Shown here: piece after piece, positions 17,166-24,800 of the stretch
Numbering within the stretch: position 1 is the stretch's first letter
How the letters are laid out: each line of letters opens with the position of its first letter
Assembly (NCBI RefSeq): GCF_016508585.1
Contig: NZ_JADVOP010000032.1
Coordinates: 1 to 45,230 of the forward strand
Direction: 5' to 3'
Source of the DNA: Acinetobacter baumannii
GTDB taxonomy: Bacteria; Pseudomonadota; Gammaproteobacteria; Pseudomonadales; Moraxellaceae
Length of the DNA: 45,230 bases
Position numbers and translations under genes: made by a program
The notes under the pieces: generated by a model
Told to the model about the DNA's origin: nothing
Seen by the model: the letters and a program-made list of their open reading frames with translations, nothing else
Database searches by the model: none

Positions 17166-17600
17166 TTAATCATTTTGTAGAATCGGAGGCATCACTGCAT
17201 CCATGAGTTCTAAATGTCCTTTGATCACGCCCTTGAGTGCAATAAATTGCTGACTAATCTGCTTGAGCTCAGAGCTTGCACCTTGCATCAGCATCACCTG
17301 TAAGATTTTTTGCTGATCAAGTTGAATATGTAGTGAGCTGATCACTTGTGTTAAAAACTGTTGTTGCAAATCAATCAGTTGATTTCGCAGTGGCATCTGC
17401 CCTGCATCATAAAGAATGGTTAAGGTACCCACCATCACTTCATTGGCTTGAACCTGCTCTGCAATCAAATGTTTATTGATCATATCCACGATTGCCTGTG
17501 ATCGACTTTCATAGTGTTGATCAACAATTTTCTGATCAAGCGCATTGAGTGTCGCTTCAGGTACAGTAATACTGATCCTAGCCAACTTTTGTTTAGGCAC
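17166..17600 (-). CDS. NikR-like ribbon-helix-helix regulator lacking most nickel ligands
   Basis: This 144-residue regulator has an N-terminal ribbon-helix-helix DNA-binding domain (LARISITVPEATLNALDQ... SRSQAIVDMI) and a C-terminal ACT-like domain as in NikR (GTLTILYDAG, SSLHIQLDQQ, GVIKGHLELM). Aligned by eye to E. coli NikR, three of four nickel ligands are changed (H76 to Gln, H89 to Gln, C95 to Ile); only H87 is kept. It probably senses something other than nickel. I chose the GTG at 17600 because AAGGAT lies seven bases upstream. It sits between a 41-codon small gene and atzF, and may control this operon. Confidence 0.85.
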   Translation of the reverse strand: MPKQKLARISITVPEATLNALDQKIVDQHYESRSQAIVDMINKHLIAEQVQANEVMVGTLTILYDAGQMPLRNQLIDLQQQFLTQVISSLHIQLDQQKILQVMLMQGASSELKQISQQFIALKGVIKGHLELMDAVMPPILQND

Positions 17601-17604
17601 AGTG

Positions 17605-17730
17605 CTATCCTTTTGGTTTATGAACTGAGTTGGTTTGTTTGATATACAGACCAGCACGAACACTGAATAATTCGACAAGAAATGTTTTTAGCGGATGTGC
17701 TTTTTTGTCTGCTGTTTTTACATGATTCAT
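17605..17730 (-). CDS. Small 41-residue leader gene
   Basis: This short reading frame is 41 codons plus TAG. It starts with ATG at 17730, preceded by a good AGGAG, and its stop lies five bases before the GTG of the NikR-like gene. The peptide is basic at both ends with a hydrophobic middle (HPLKTFLVELFSVRAGLYIK). It is the first frame after the sigma-54 promoter at 17843-17858, so it would be translated on this mRNA. I do not recognise it. It may be a small protein, or a leader that couples translation of the regulator. Confidence 0.6.
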   Translation of the reverse strand: MNHVKTADKKAHPLKTFLVELFSVRAGLYIKQTNSVHKPKG

Positions 17731-17749
17731 CGCGCCACTCCTATTTGAT

Positions 17750-17761
17750 GGTCTGATGACC
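17750..17761. promoter_or_regulatory. Possible operator GGTC-TGAT-GACC
   Basis: A perfect 4-bp-arm palindrome lies 20 bases upstream of the small leader gene and 70 bases after the predicted sigma-54 start. The neighbouring regulator is a ribbon-helix-helix protein, which usually binds short inverted repeats. This is a candidate only. Confidence 0.3.
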
Positions 17762-17842
17762 GTTCGCTATTTTCAAACATAGCTGCACAGTCAACAGACT
17801 CCAGTATTACCAAATTAAGTTTTTGTATTACGCCTATGGAGA

Positions 17843-17858
17843 TGCAGAAAATGTGCCA
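17843..17858 (-). promoter_or_regulatory. Sigma-54 promoter of the regulator/atzF/binding-protein operon
   Basis: The minus strand reads TGGCACATTTTCTGCA, preceded by another T, and matches TGGCAYRNNNNTTGCW with one change in the -12 element. The predicted start near 17832 gives a leader of about 100 bases before the small gene. I do not recognise any of the known guanidine riboswitch classes in that leader. Confidence 0.8.
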
Positions 17859-17911
17859 ATTTCTGAGCATGCATTTACTGCGATTCAGCGATATTTATGA
17901 ATGTTTTTTGG

Positions 17912-17944
17912 GAAAAAAAATGCCCCATGCGCAGTGATGGGGCG
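17912..17944 (-). terminator. Terminator after the HxlR regulator gene
   Basis: GC-rich 7-bp arms (17922-17928 and 17937-17943) are followed on the minus strand by a run of eight T. It lies 54 bases after the HxlR stop and insulates it from the sigma-54 promoter downstream. Confidence 0.88.
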
Positions 17945-17997
17945 AAAGTATTAAAACAATTCGTCTGAAGCAGTTGGTTGCTAAGTATTTTTGAATC

Positions 17998-18351
17998 TCA
18001 ATCGTCATTCAGCATCGCATGTGCCCAAAGGGATAATGATTCTAAAACTGGTTTAAAAGAATGACCCAAAGCGGTCATTTCATAGACCACTTTGATTGGT
18101 GCTTTTTCTCCATACACGGTCCTAGAAATCAATCCGCTTTGTTCTAACTGCTTAAGTTGCAGGCTGAGTGTCATTTCGGTAATCGTTGGCATCAGCTGCT
18201 TGATTTCATTGAAGCGTTTTGCACCATCTTTGAGATAGTAAAGGATTACACTTTTCCATTTCCCACCGACCAAATCCATCGCCATACTGATATGGCAAGG
18301 ATAGATTTTTCCATTCATTTTTATTTCACATTTATTTTCAATAGGTTCCAT
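17998..18351 (-). CDS. HxlR-family transcriptional regulator
   Basis: This 117-residue winged-helix protein shows the HxlR core: KIYPCHISMAMDLVGGKWKSVILYYLKDGAKRFNEI, then the recognition helix (ITEMTLSLQLKQLEQSGLISRTVY) and the C-terminal MTALGHSFKPVLESL. The single Cys in YPC lies where redox- or quinone-sensing members (YodB, QorR) carry theirs. ATG at 18351 is used; an internal ATG (MNGKIYPC) is also possible. It is divergent from a quinone-reductase-type gene, and the 95 bases between hold repeated half-sites. Control of that reductase is the likely job. Confidence 0.9.
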   Translation of the reverse strand: MEPIENKCEIKMNGKIYPCHISMAMDLVGGKWKSVILYYLKDGAKRFNEIKQLMPTITEMTLSLQLKQLEQSGLISRTVYGEKAPIKVVYEMTALGHSFKPVLESLSLWAHAMLNDD

Positions 18352-18376
18352 CAATATCTCTGTGCTATCAACTTTG

Positions 18377-18430
18377 ATAGTTATTGTACGTCATCCATAT
18401 AAAAAATATAGTGACTATTATTTTTATAGT
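18377..18430. promoter_or_regulatory. Array of ATAGT/ACTAT half-sites, candidate HxlR operator
   Basis: Half-sites lie at 18377-18381, 18408-18412, 18414-18418 and 18426-18430. The middle pair forms a perfect ATAGT-G-ACTAT palindrome, and the last two form ACTAT-N7-ATAGT. They fill the intergenic region between the divergent HxlR and reductase genes and would overlap the promoters. Confidence 0.6.
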
Positions 18431-18446
18431 TAACTAGGCACATATT

Positions 18447-18983
18447 ATGGCGTTGCTGATTTTGGCTCATCCCTATTACTCAAGCTCCATTGCAAACAAA
18501 ACCATTGTCAATGCGCTCACAGAAAAATATCCAGCGTTAGAAGTTCGAGATATTTTCCAACGCTATCCTGATTATCAGATTGATGTCGTTGCGGAACAAC
18601 AGGCATTATTGCGCCATGATACGGTCATTCTGCAATATCCAATGTTTTGGTTTAATATGCCCGCCATTTTAAAATTATGGTTCGATGAAGTTTTTACCCA
18701 TCAATTTGCGTATGGTTCACAAGGGGATAAATTGAAGAACAAAAAAGTCTTACTGAGTATGACCGTAGGACAGGCAGAAAAAAATTTAATCAATGAACAT
18801 GAAAATTTAATCGAAAGTTTTTTAAAAGCTGTTCAGCATTCCATTCAATATAGTCAAATGAGTTTAAGTGGTACTTTTTTACTTTTTGATGTTTCTCCAT
18901 TATCTGGTCATTCAGTGTCAAAAATCGAAGGTGATGCTGTCGAACACGGTGATAAAATCTTAAAACATCTGCTCAATACTTGA
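18447..18983 (+). CDS. NAD(P)H-dependent (quinone) oxidoreductase, flavodoxin-2 family
   Basis: This 178-residue flavodoxin-like FMN/FAD reductase belongs to the KefF/MdaB group. The start LLILAHPYYSSSIANKTIV is the flavin-phosphate loop. VILQYPMFWFNMPAILKLWFDEVF is the isoalloxazine-binding segment, and FAYGSQGDKLKNKKVLLSMTVG follows. Such enzymes reduce quinones by two electrons and protect against electrophiles. It is divergent from the HxlR regulator, which probably represses it, and ends at a bidirectional terminator. It lies in the guanidine locus but no direct link is evident. Confidence 0.88.
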   Translation: MALLILAHPYYSSSIANKTIVNALTEKYPALEVRDIFQRYPDYQIDVVAEQQALLRHDTVILQYPMFWFNMPAILKLWFDEVFTHQFAYGSQGDKLKNKKVLLSMTVGQAEKNLINEHENLIESFLKAVQHSIQYSQMSLSGTFLLFDVSPLSGHSVSKIEGDAVEHGDKILKHLLNT

Positions 18984-18987
18984 TTAA

Positions 18988-19012
18988 AAAGGGCATCTCA
19001 TGGATGCCCTTT
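18988..19012. terminator. Bidirectional terminator
   Basis: Perfect 10-bp arms (18988-18997, 19003-19012) enclose a 5-base loop, with T-rich sequence on both sides. It serves the plus-strand reductase and the minus-strand carboxylase, whose stop codons flank it. Confidence 0.88.
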
Positions 19013-19045
19013 GTTTTAACGCTGTTTTATTTTAGAGATACTTTT

Positions 19046-22000
19046 TCAGGCTACTGGTGCTAAGGTAAACAAAACCTGTCCTGTTTTGACTGTCTGTCCT
19101 TTTTCGATGGTAATTGTTTCAACTTTCATTCGCTCGGGTGCAATGATTGGAATTTCAATTTTCATGGCTTCAATCACTGCAAGTGTCGCGCCTTGCTCCA
19201 CAATTTCACCCGTAGCACATTCAATTTTCCAGATTGAACCAGGCATATGTGATTCAACTGTGCAACCACCTCGGGGAATAATGACCGCTTCTGCATCTTC
19301 AACAGCATCCAGACTTTCAGAAACATATTCTTGCAAACCGGCAGCATGCCAGCGACGACGTTCGGCTTCAAAATTGGTCTGTTGTGTGTGTTTAAATGCC
19401 TGGATACTGTCTTGATTTTCGGTTAAGAAATCATTGTATTGTTTAAGATTCAGCACGCCTTCTTCAATTCTAAGCTGTAAACGTCCTGCTTTAAAGTCCT
19501 CTCGCATTTTCAGCAGTTCAGGCTCCGAAACTTCGTAAAATTTCACCTGATCGAAGAAACGCAATAGCCATGGCTTGCCCGCTTCAAAATTAGCATTTTG
19601 ACGGTAACGGCTCCACATTTGTGTAGTACGTCCAACGAACTGATACCCACCCGGACCTTCCATACCATAGACACACATGTATGCACCGCCGATCCCTACT
19701 GCATTTTCAGGTGTCCAAGTTCGAGCAGGATTGTATTTGGTCGTGACCAGACGCTGACGTGGATCAAGTGGAGTTGCTACGGGCGCACCCAGATATACAT
19801 CCCCTAAGCCCATCACCAAATAGTGCGCACTGTAGACCACATCCTTCACTGCCTGCTTGGACGGCAGACCATTGATACGACGGATAAACTCGACGTTATC
19901 AGGACACCAAGGTGCGTCTGGACGCACAATTTGGGTATAGCGTTCAGTCGCCAACTGCGTCTGTGAATCCTCCCAAGCCAAAGGTAAATAAACTGTTCTT
20001 GACGGAACTTGCATCTGATCAATATCGGTGAGTTCAGCTTCGGCACTTTGCAATTTTTTTAACAATTCAAGTTGATCAATTTGAATTGAATCAAAATGGA
20101 TCTGTAAAGAACGAATACCCGGTGTAAGATCAATAATTCCTTGAATATTTTGTGCTTTTACCCATTGCATCAAAGCATGAATACGGAAACGTAAATTTAA
20201 GTCTAAAACCAGTTCACCATATTCAACCAGTAAATAACTGTTTCCTGCGGGTCTATAGCAGACACTCGGTGACTTGTCTCGCCCTGCTATTTTCGCAAGT
20301 ACAGCATTGCTTAAAGTATCATGCTCAGGCTGGATCAGAGGATTAAAATTAACAGTCGCTGTGTCTGTATCGATTAAACTTTGATGATATTTTTGGTCGA
20401 GAATTTTTGCCTGTGCATAACTTACAGGTATGAATTTTACTTTATCCCCTGCTTTTAATTGACCAATTTTCCAAAGTTCAGAATGAATCACGACTGCGGG
20501 ACATACAAATCCGCCTAAACTTGGACCATCCGGTCCCAAGATAATGGGCATATCCCCAGTGAAGTCTATTGCACCGATTGCATAGGCGTTGTCATGAATA
20601 TTGGAAGGATGTAAGCCAGCCTCACCGCCATCTTCGCGTGCCCAATCAGGCTTTGGTCCAATCAGACGTACCCCGGTGCGACTGGAGTTATAATGAATTT
20701 CAAAGGTATTGGCAAAAAACTGATCAATATCCTGTTCAGTAAAGAAATCAGGAGCACCATGCGGACCGTACATCACGGCGATTTCCCAAGTTCGGCTAAA
20801 GCATGGAATTTGATCTGGGGCTAAACACTTACTGTCTTCAGAACAATGCTCTGTGATTGGAAGCATATCCCCAATCAATAAATTACGACCTGCATGTCCA
20901 CCAAATTGACCTAAGCTAAAGGTTGCTTTTGAGCCTAGATACTCTGGAACGTCAAGTCCCCCTTTAATTCCAATATAGCTACGGCATCCGGTGCTAATCG
21001 TGCCACACTTCAAGACTTGAGATTTTTTAACATTGATTGTTTGCCACATCGGTACAGCGATGCCATCAAGTGTGGCCGCCATATCTCCACCCGTGATGAC
21101 AATTTGACTATCACAATGAAACTTTAGGCTGGGGCCTTGTAGAGTGCATTCTAGGCCTGCCGTATTGTATGGATTTTCTAAAAGTTGGTTGGCAACATTT
21201 AGGCTTAAAGGATCAATTGCACCTGACGGTGGTACACCCACATCCCAGTATCCTAAACGCCCTGTGATATCTTGAATCGAAGTTTGAATACCTGATTGTA
21301 AAACTTCGATTTTTTGAGTTTTCCATGCGAAAGTATTCAAAAAGCGAGTGGTTTGCGTTCCTGATTGAAACACTTCACCCGCAACAATATTCTGCAGATA
21401 TTCCAAATTGGTTTCGATACCCGCAATTTGAGTGACTGCAAGACTGTCCTGCATTGCACGTATTGCCGAGTATCGATCTGCTGCCGTAACGATAATTTTA
21501 GCAAGCATCGGATCATAAAATGAGGAAACATAAGAACCTGTTTCCACCCATGTTTCCACACGTGCCTCTGAATCAAATTGTACATGCGTCAACAGTCCTG
21601 CACTTGGCTGGAAGTGCTTAATCGGGTCTTCAGCATATAAACGTACTTGAATCGAATGCCCTTTCGAGACTAATCTTTCTTGAGGAGCAGACCAATCGCC
21701 ACTGGCTAAAGTCACCATCCATTCAACCAGATCAACACCATAGACTTGTTCAGTTACCCCATGCTCGACTTGTAAACGTGTATTCACTTCCAAGAAATAG
21801 AATTGCGCTGTTTCAGTGTCCATGACAAATTCAACAGTACCTGCCGAACGATAATTCACTGACTGCATGAGTTGAATTGCAATACTTTGAATATATTCAC
21901 GCTGTTCAGCATTTAAATGGGGGGCTGGCGTTTCCTCAATGACTTTCTGGTTGCGGCGCTGTACAGAACAATCACGTTCTCCCAAAGCCAATACTTGTCC

Positions 22001-22651
22001 CTCACCATCACCAAAAATCTGTACTTCGATATGTCGCGCATGCTGCACAAACTTTTCCAAATACAAACCTGCGTCTTTAAAGTTGGCTTGAGCGAGATAT
22101 GAAACTGTTTGAAAGGCTTCTTTGAGTTCAGCTTCATTCCAAACCAAACGCATGCCAATACCACCCCCACCTGCGGTGCTTTTCAGCATGACTGGATAAC
22201 CGATGCGGGTAGCCTCGGTAATGGCTTCATTTTCATCAGCCAGCAAAGCACTTCCCGGCAATAAAGGAACTTGACTTTGTATGGCAAGTTCACGTGCCGT
22301 ATGCTTTAAACCAAAATCCAGCATTTGACTGGATGTTGGACCAATAAAAGCAATTCCCTGATTTTCACAAAGATCACAAAACTCCGCATTTTCAGATAAA
22401 AATCCATATCCCGGATGAATTGCCTCAGCACCAGTCTGCTTTGCAATCTCCAGAATTTTTTCAATATTCAAATAGCTCTGCTGTGCAGGTGCTGCACCAA
22501 TACAAAATGCTTCATCTGCCAAGGTCACATGTAAAGAATCTTGATCGGCTTCAGAGTAAACAGCAACGGAAGCGATGCCTAATTTTTTCAGTGTGCGTAT
22601 GACACGGCAAGCAATTGCACCACGATTGGCAATGAGAACTTTTTTAAACAT
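19046..22651 (-). CDS. Biotin-dependent urea/guanidine carboxylase
   Basis: This 1201-residue enzyme has a biotin carboxylase domain (about 1-450, with ATP-grasp loop GGGGIGMRLV), then the two carboxyltransferase parts. The first is KipA-like (about 460-760) and the second KipI-like (about 790-1010, with GIGGAYMCVYGMEGPGGYQFVGRT). It ends in a biotin carrier domain with Lys1164 in EAMKIEIP. Databases usually call it urea carboxylase. In published work the versions behind a ykkC riboswitch with UAAP1/UAAP2 act on guanidine, giving carboxyguanidine. The context here is exactly that, so guanidine is the likely substrate, but I cannot place the discriminating active-site residue with certainty. 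The ATG is at 22651, two bases after the UAAP2 stop. Confidence 0.93.
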   Translation of the reverse strand: MFKKVLIANRGAIACRVIRTLKKLGIASVAVYSEADQDSLHVTLADEAFCIGAAPAQQSYLNIEKILEIAKQTGAEAIHPGYGFLSENAEFCDLCENQGIAFIGPTSSQMLDFGLKHTARELAIQSQVPLLPGSALLADENEAITEATRIGYPVMLKSTAGGGGIGMRLVWNEAELKEAFQTVSYLAQANFKDAGLYLEKFVQHARHIEVQIFGDGEGQVLALGERDCSVQRRNQKVIEETPAPHLNAEQREYIQSIAIQLMQSVNYRSAGTVEFVMDTETAQFYFLEVNTRLQVEHGVTEQVYGVDLVEWMVTLASGDWSAPQERLVSKGHSIQVRLYAEDPIKHFQPSAGLLTHVQFDSEARVETWVETGSYVSSFYDPMLAKIIVTAADRYSAIRAMQDSLAVTQIAGIETNLEYLQNIVAGEVFQSGTQTTRFLNTFAWKTQKIEVLQSGIQTSIQDITGRLGYWDVGVPPSGAIDPLSLNVANQLLENPYNTAGLECTLQGPSLKFHCDSQIVITGGDMAATLDGIAVPMWQTINVKKSQVLKCGTISTGCRSYIGIKGGLDVPEYLGSKATFSLGQFGGHAGRNLLIGDMLPITEHCSEDSKCLAPDQIPCFSRTWEIAVMYGPHGAPDFFTEQDIDQFFANTFEIHYNSSRTGVRLIGPKPDWAREDGGEAGLHPSNIHDNAYAIGAIDFTGDMPIILGPDGPSLGGFVCPAVVIHSELWKIGQLKAGDKVKFIPVSYAQAKILDQKYHQSLIDTDTATVNFNPLIQPEHDTLSNAVLAKIAGRDKSPSVCYRPAGNSYLLVEYGELVLDLNLRFRIHALMQWVKAQNIQGIIDLTPGIRSLQIHFDSIQIDQLELLKKLQSAEAELTDIDQMQVPSRTVYLPLAWEDSQTQLATERYTQIVRPDAPWCPDNVEFIRRINGLPSKQAVKDVVYSAHYLVMGLGDVYLGAPVATPLDPRQRLVTTKYNPARTWTPENAVGIGGAYMCVYGMEGPGGYQFVGRTTQMWSRYRQNANFEAGKPWLLRFFDQVKFYEVSEPELLKMREDFKAGRLQLRIEEGVLNLKQYNDFLTENQDSIQAFKHTQQTNFEAERRRWHAAGLQEYVSESLDAVEDAEAVIIPRGGCTVESHMPGSIWKIECATGEIVEQGATLAVIEAMKIEIPIIAPERMKVETITIEKGQTVKTGQVLFTLAPVA

Positions 22652-22653
22652 GA

Positions 22654-23322
22654 TTAAGCCTCCGTACCAGTATGGACAATCAGTTGAATTTTCGTTGGAT
22701 TATAGCCATTGCATGGATTATTTAATTGAGGGCAATTTGAAATCAGTACAATCAGATCCATTTCCGCTTTAACTTCAACATATTTTCCTGGTGCGGAAAT
22801 ACCATCAGCAAAAGTCAGATGACCTTCCGAGCTCACAGGCACATTCATAAAGAAGTTGATATTTGGGCCAATATGCCGAACATTGAGTTGGTGTTTTTGA
22901 GCAATCGGATGTTTCGCCAATGCATACATAAAATTATTGCGGCAACTGTGCATGGGATAAGTTTCATGTGCATAACGTACCGTATTACTTTCACATGAAC
23001 ATGCACCGCCCAAGGTATCATGCCGACCGCAGTTGTCATCATGAATCACGGCAATCACACGACCGAGATTGCTATATAAAGTGCTACCTTTTTCTAAATA
23101 TATATGTTGGTTGATTGCCAAAGTATCAGTTGCACTATACCGTTCAGCGGGGTTTTCTGCGGATATGAACAAAGTATCTACGGCTTGATTGCCTTCCAAA
23201 TCAACAATCCGAAAGTACTGTCCTTTTTTAATTTCCCCCATCCACGCCTCACCTGCAAGACACACTTCATCCACAAGTACTTGGTCTAACACTCGATGCT
23301 CGATTGAACTGAATACGGTCAT
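22654..23322 (-). CDS. UAAP2, carboxyguanidine deiminase subunit (DUF1989 family)
   Basis: This 222-residue DUF1989 protein was formerly called urea-carboxylase-associated protein 2. Together with UAAP1 it is reported to deiminate carboxyguanidine to allophanate (CgdAB). Likely metal or catalytic residues lie in the blocks [21 protein letters not shown] and [12 protein letters not shown], rich in Cys and His. The start MTVFSS at 23322 is set by AAGGGG about nine bases upstream; longer frames run back into UAAP1. It lies 13 bases after UAAP1 and two bases before the carboxylase. Confidence 0.9.
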   Translation of the reverse strand: MTVFSSIEHRVLDQVLVDEVCLAGEAWMGEIKKGQYFRIVDLEGNQAVDTLFISAENPAERYSATDTLAINQHIYLEKGSTLYSNLGRVIAVIHDDNCGRHDTLGGACSCESNTVRYAHETYPMHSCRNNFMYALAKHPIAQKHQLNVRHIGPNINFFMNVPVSSEGHLTFADGISAPGKYVEVKAEMDLIVLISNCPQLNNPCNGYNPTKIQLIVHTGTEA

Positions 23323-23335
23323 GATTGTTGCCCCT

Positions 23336-24091
23336 TTATACATTGATGTTATGTAATGAATGGCGTGCAAAATAACGGTCATTGTTGTTGAATGCGCGTT
23401 GATTTTGTGAACAAGAATCCCGGCAGATATCATGCTCAGACAAAGGCAAGGCAGTAAAAAGACTCAAAGCAATATCCGCTGGAGCATAATCTGTAGAATG
23501 ATCTAAAGCATGTGGTGCCGCAGATAAAAATACCCAGCTATCCATTTCGAAACGTAGCTGAATGCTTTGATCCTGATTGTCCGAAGCAACGTAACTCAAT
23601 GCACCTGTTTGATCTGGACTGACTTTTGAAAATAGATTGAGGGTAGCACTTAAATCAACCTGCCCCAGTGAATACTTGCTCATTTCAATCAGCAAACCAT
23701 CTAAACCATTTTGATACATCTGGTTTCGGGCATCTTGAAAACCTTTGGTTCCAAAAGTGCGCTGAATTTGTTCAGGTCGACTTGGACCACATAACACATC
23801 ATTCCAGCCATGATCATCCTGAACAATTGATGCCATAACGCGTCCCAAATCAGAATATAAAACATGACCTTGTGTTAAGTATGCAGTATGTTGCCCTTTT
23901 AAACTGTCAGGCATATTGAAGCGTTCAAGTCTGTCATTGGCATTGACACAGAACAAAGATACATTGGCATTTTTAGCTAGAGCTTTAAGTTGCAGTACGG
24001 TTCCTTTTGGAATGCGACCTGACCAGTGATGCCCACCCGGTAATTTTTCAGACCAGATCTCATTCTGATCATGATAATTTGTCGTATTCAT
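23336..24091 (-). CDS. UAAP1, carboxyguanidine deiminase subunit (DUF1989 family)
   Basis: This 251-residue DUF1989 protein is the partner of UAAP2. The N-terminus carries [21 protein letters not shown], typical of UAAP1. The central [25 protein letters not shown] corresponds to the Cys/His block of UAAP2 but has fewer metal-binding residues. I place the start at ATG 24091, six bases after AGGAG. The longer open frame to 24196 only reads through the riboswitch. It is the first gene of the guanidine-I riboswitch operon UAAP1-UAAP2-carboxylase. Confidence 0.92.
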   Translation of the reverse strand: MNTTNYHDQNEIWSEKLPGGHHWSGRIPKGTVLQLKALAKNANVSLFCVNANDRLERFNMPDSLKGQHTAYLTQGHVLYSDLGRVMASIVQDDHGWNDVLCGPSRPEQIQRTFGTKGFQDARNQMYQNGLDGLLIEMSKYSLGQVDLSATLNLFSKVSPDQTGALSYVASDNQDQSIQLRFEMDSWVFLSAAPHALDHSTDYAPADIALSLFTALPLSEHDICRDSCSQNQRAFNNNDRYFARHSLHNINV

Positions 24092-24118
24092 AGCCACTCC
24101 TGTTCGGATAGTTGATTG

Positions 24119-24215
24119 ACTTCCTCCCGGGCTTTTATCCCTCCGTGTAGTTCTTGCGAACCGCGAACTCTCGGTCCAGTCATATTTGCCTTGCACAAAT
24201 ATCGGAACCCTAGAT
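24119..24215 (-). ncRNA. Guanidine-I (ykkC) riboswitch
   Basis: The conserved ykkC blocks occur in order on the minus strand: CTAGGGTTCCG (24203-24213), GGACCGAGAG (24168-24177), then ACACGG, GGGATAAAAGCCC and GCCCGGGAGG (24123-24132). This is the aptamer that binds guanidinium. Its 3' end lies 28 bases before the UAAP1 ATG, with the ribosome site in between and no U-rich terminator, so translational control is more likely than attenuation. Confidence 0.96.
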
Positions 24216-24237
24216 CACTTTTTATAGAGCTTAGGAA

Positions 24238-24253
24238 TGCAAAGGCTATGCCA
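24238..24253 (-). promoter_or_regulatory. Sigma-54 promoter upstream of the guanidine-I riboswitch
   Basis: The minus strand reads TGGCATAGCCTTTGCA, a perfect match to TGGCAYRNNNNTTGCW. The predicted start near 24228 lies about 15 bases before the first conserved riboswitch block, which is the right place for a full aptamer. Confidence 0.87.
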
Positions 24254-24800
24254 ATCCAGTATTACGATTTTCAGCTTCTGTCATACTTTTTTGAACAATA
24301 TGAGTGCGTTTTATGCTTATTAAAAAAATGAAGCGCCATTAATGGTCAAAAACAGTTTGTTTATACGGATAGATGCCATAGGTAAATCCATTCTAAAAAA
24401 GCATCCGGTCATGGCTCTGCTGATTAAAGAAATCAAATGCAAACGATAAATTATAATTTCTTTGCAGATTTATATTCATTATCAATATTTATAATTGAAT
24501 GGTCAGAATGTTTTTAAGTCTGATCAAAGATGGGTTCTGCTTTGACAAGTTGAATAATCTTGTTCAATCCGAAAACATTACTTAGACATCATCTCTGAAA
24601 GAATGTTTCCTCATGGCTGTACAAATTATTTTTTCAGCTTTGCAAACTCATGCACTGCTGCATAGTTTATATAGAAAGCCATAACCAAGTTTATAGAGAA
24701 ATAGTCATATTCATTGTAGCAACCTGATCCATTTTACGAGCAATCAGGTTTAACCATATCTAAGTCTCTAATAATCTGAAACGACCATAATTTAAATCAA
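24254..24800. other. Intergenic region upstream of the guanidine-I operon
   Basis: No gene is visible. GCGCCA-TTAA-TGGTCA at 24333-24348, with the perfect palindrome CCATTAATGG, lies 80-95 bases upstream of the sigma-54 site. It resembles an NtrC enhancer site, though the spacer is one base too long. The rest, up to the metR stop, shows nothing I can name. Confidence 0.45.

Noticed and set aside
17731..17832. A third guanidine riboswitch in the leader of the atzF operon
   Set aside because: I looked for ykkC, mini-ykkC and ykkC-III blocks and found none; only a short palindrome is present.
24092..24196. N-terminal extension of UAAP1 by 35 residues
   Set aside because: This part is the guanidine-I riboswitch. 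The ATG at 24091 has AGGAG at the right distance.
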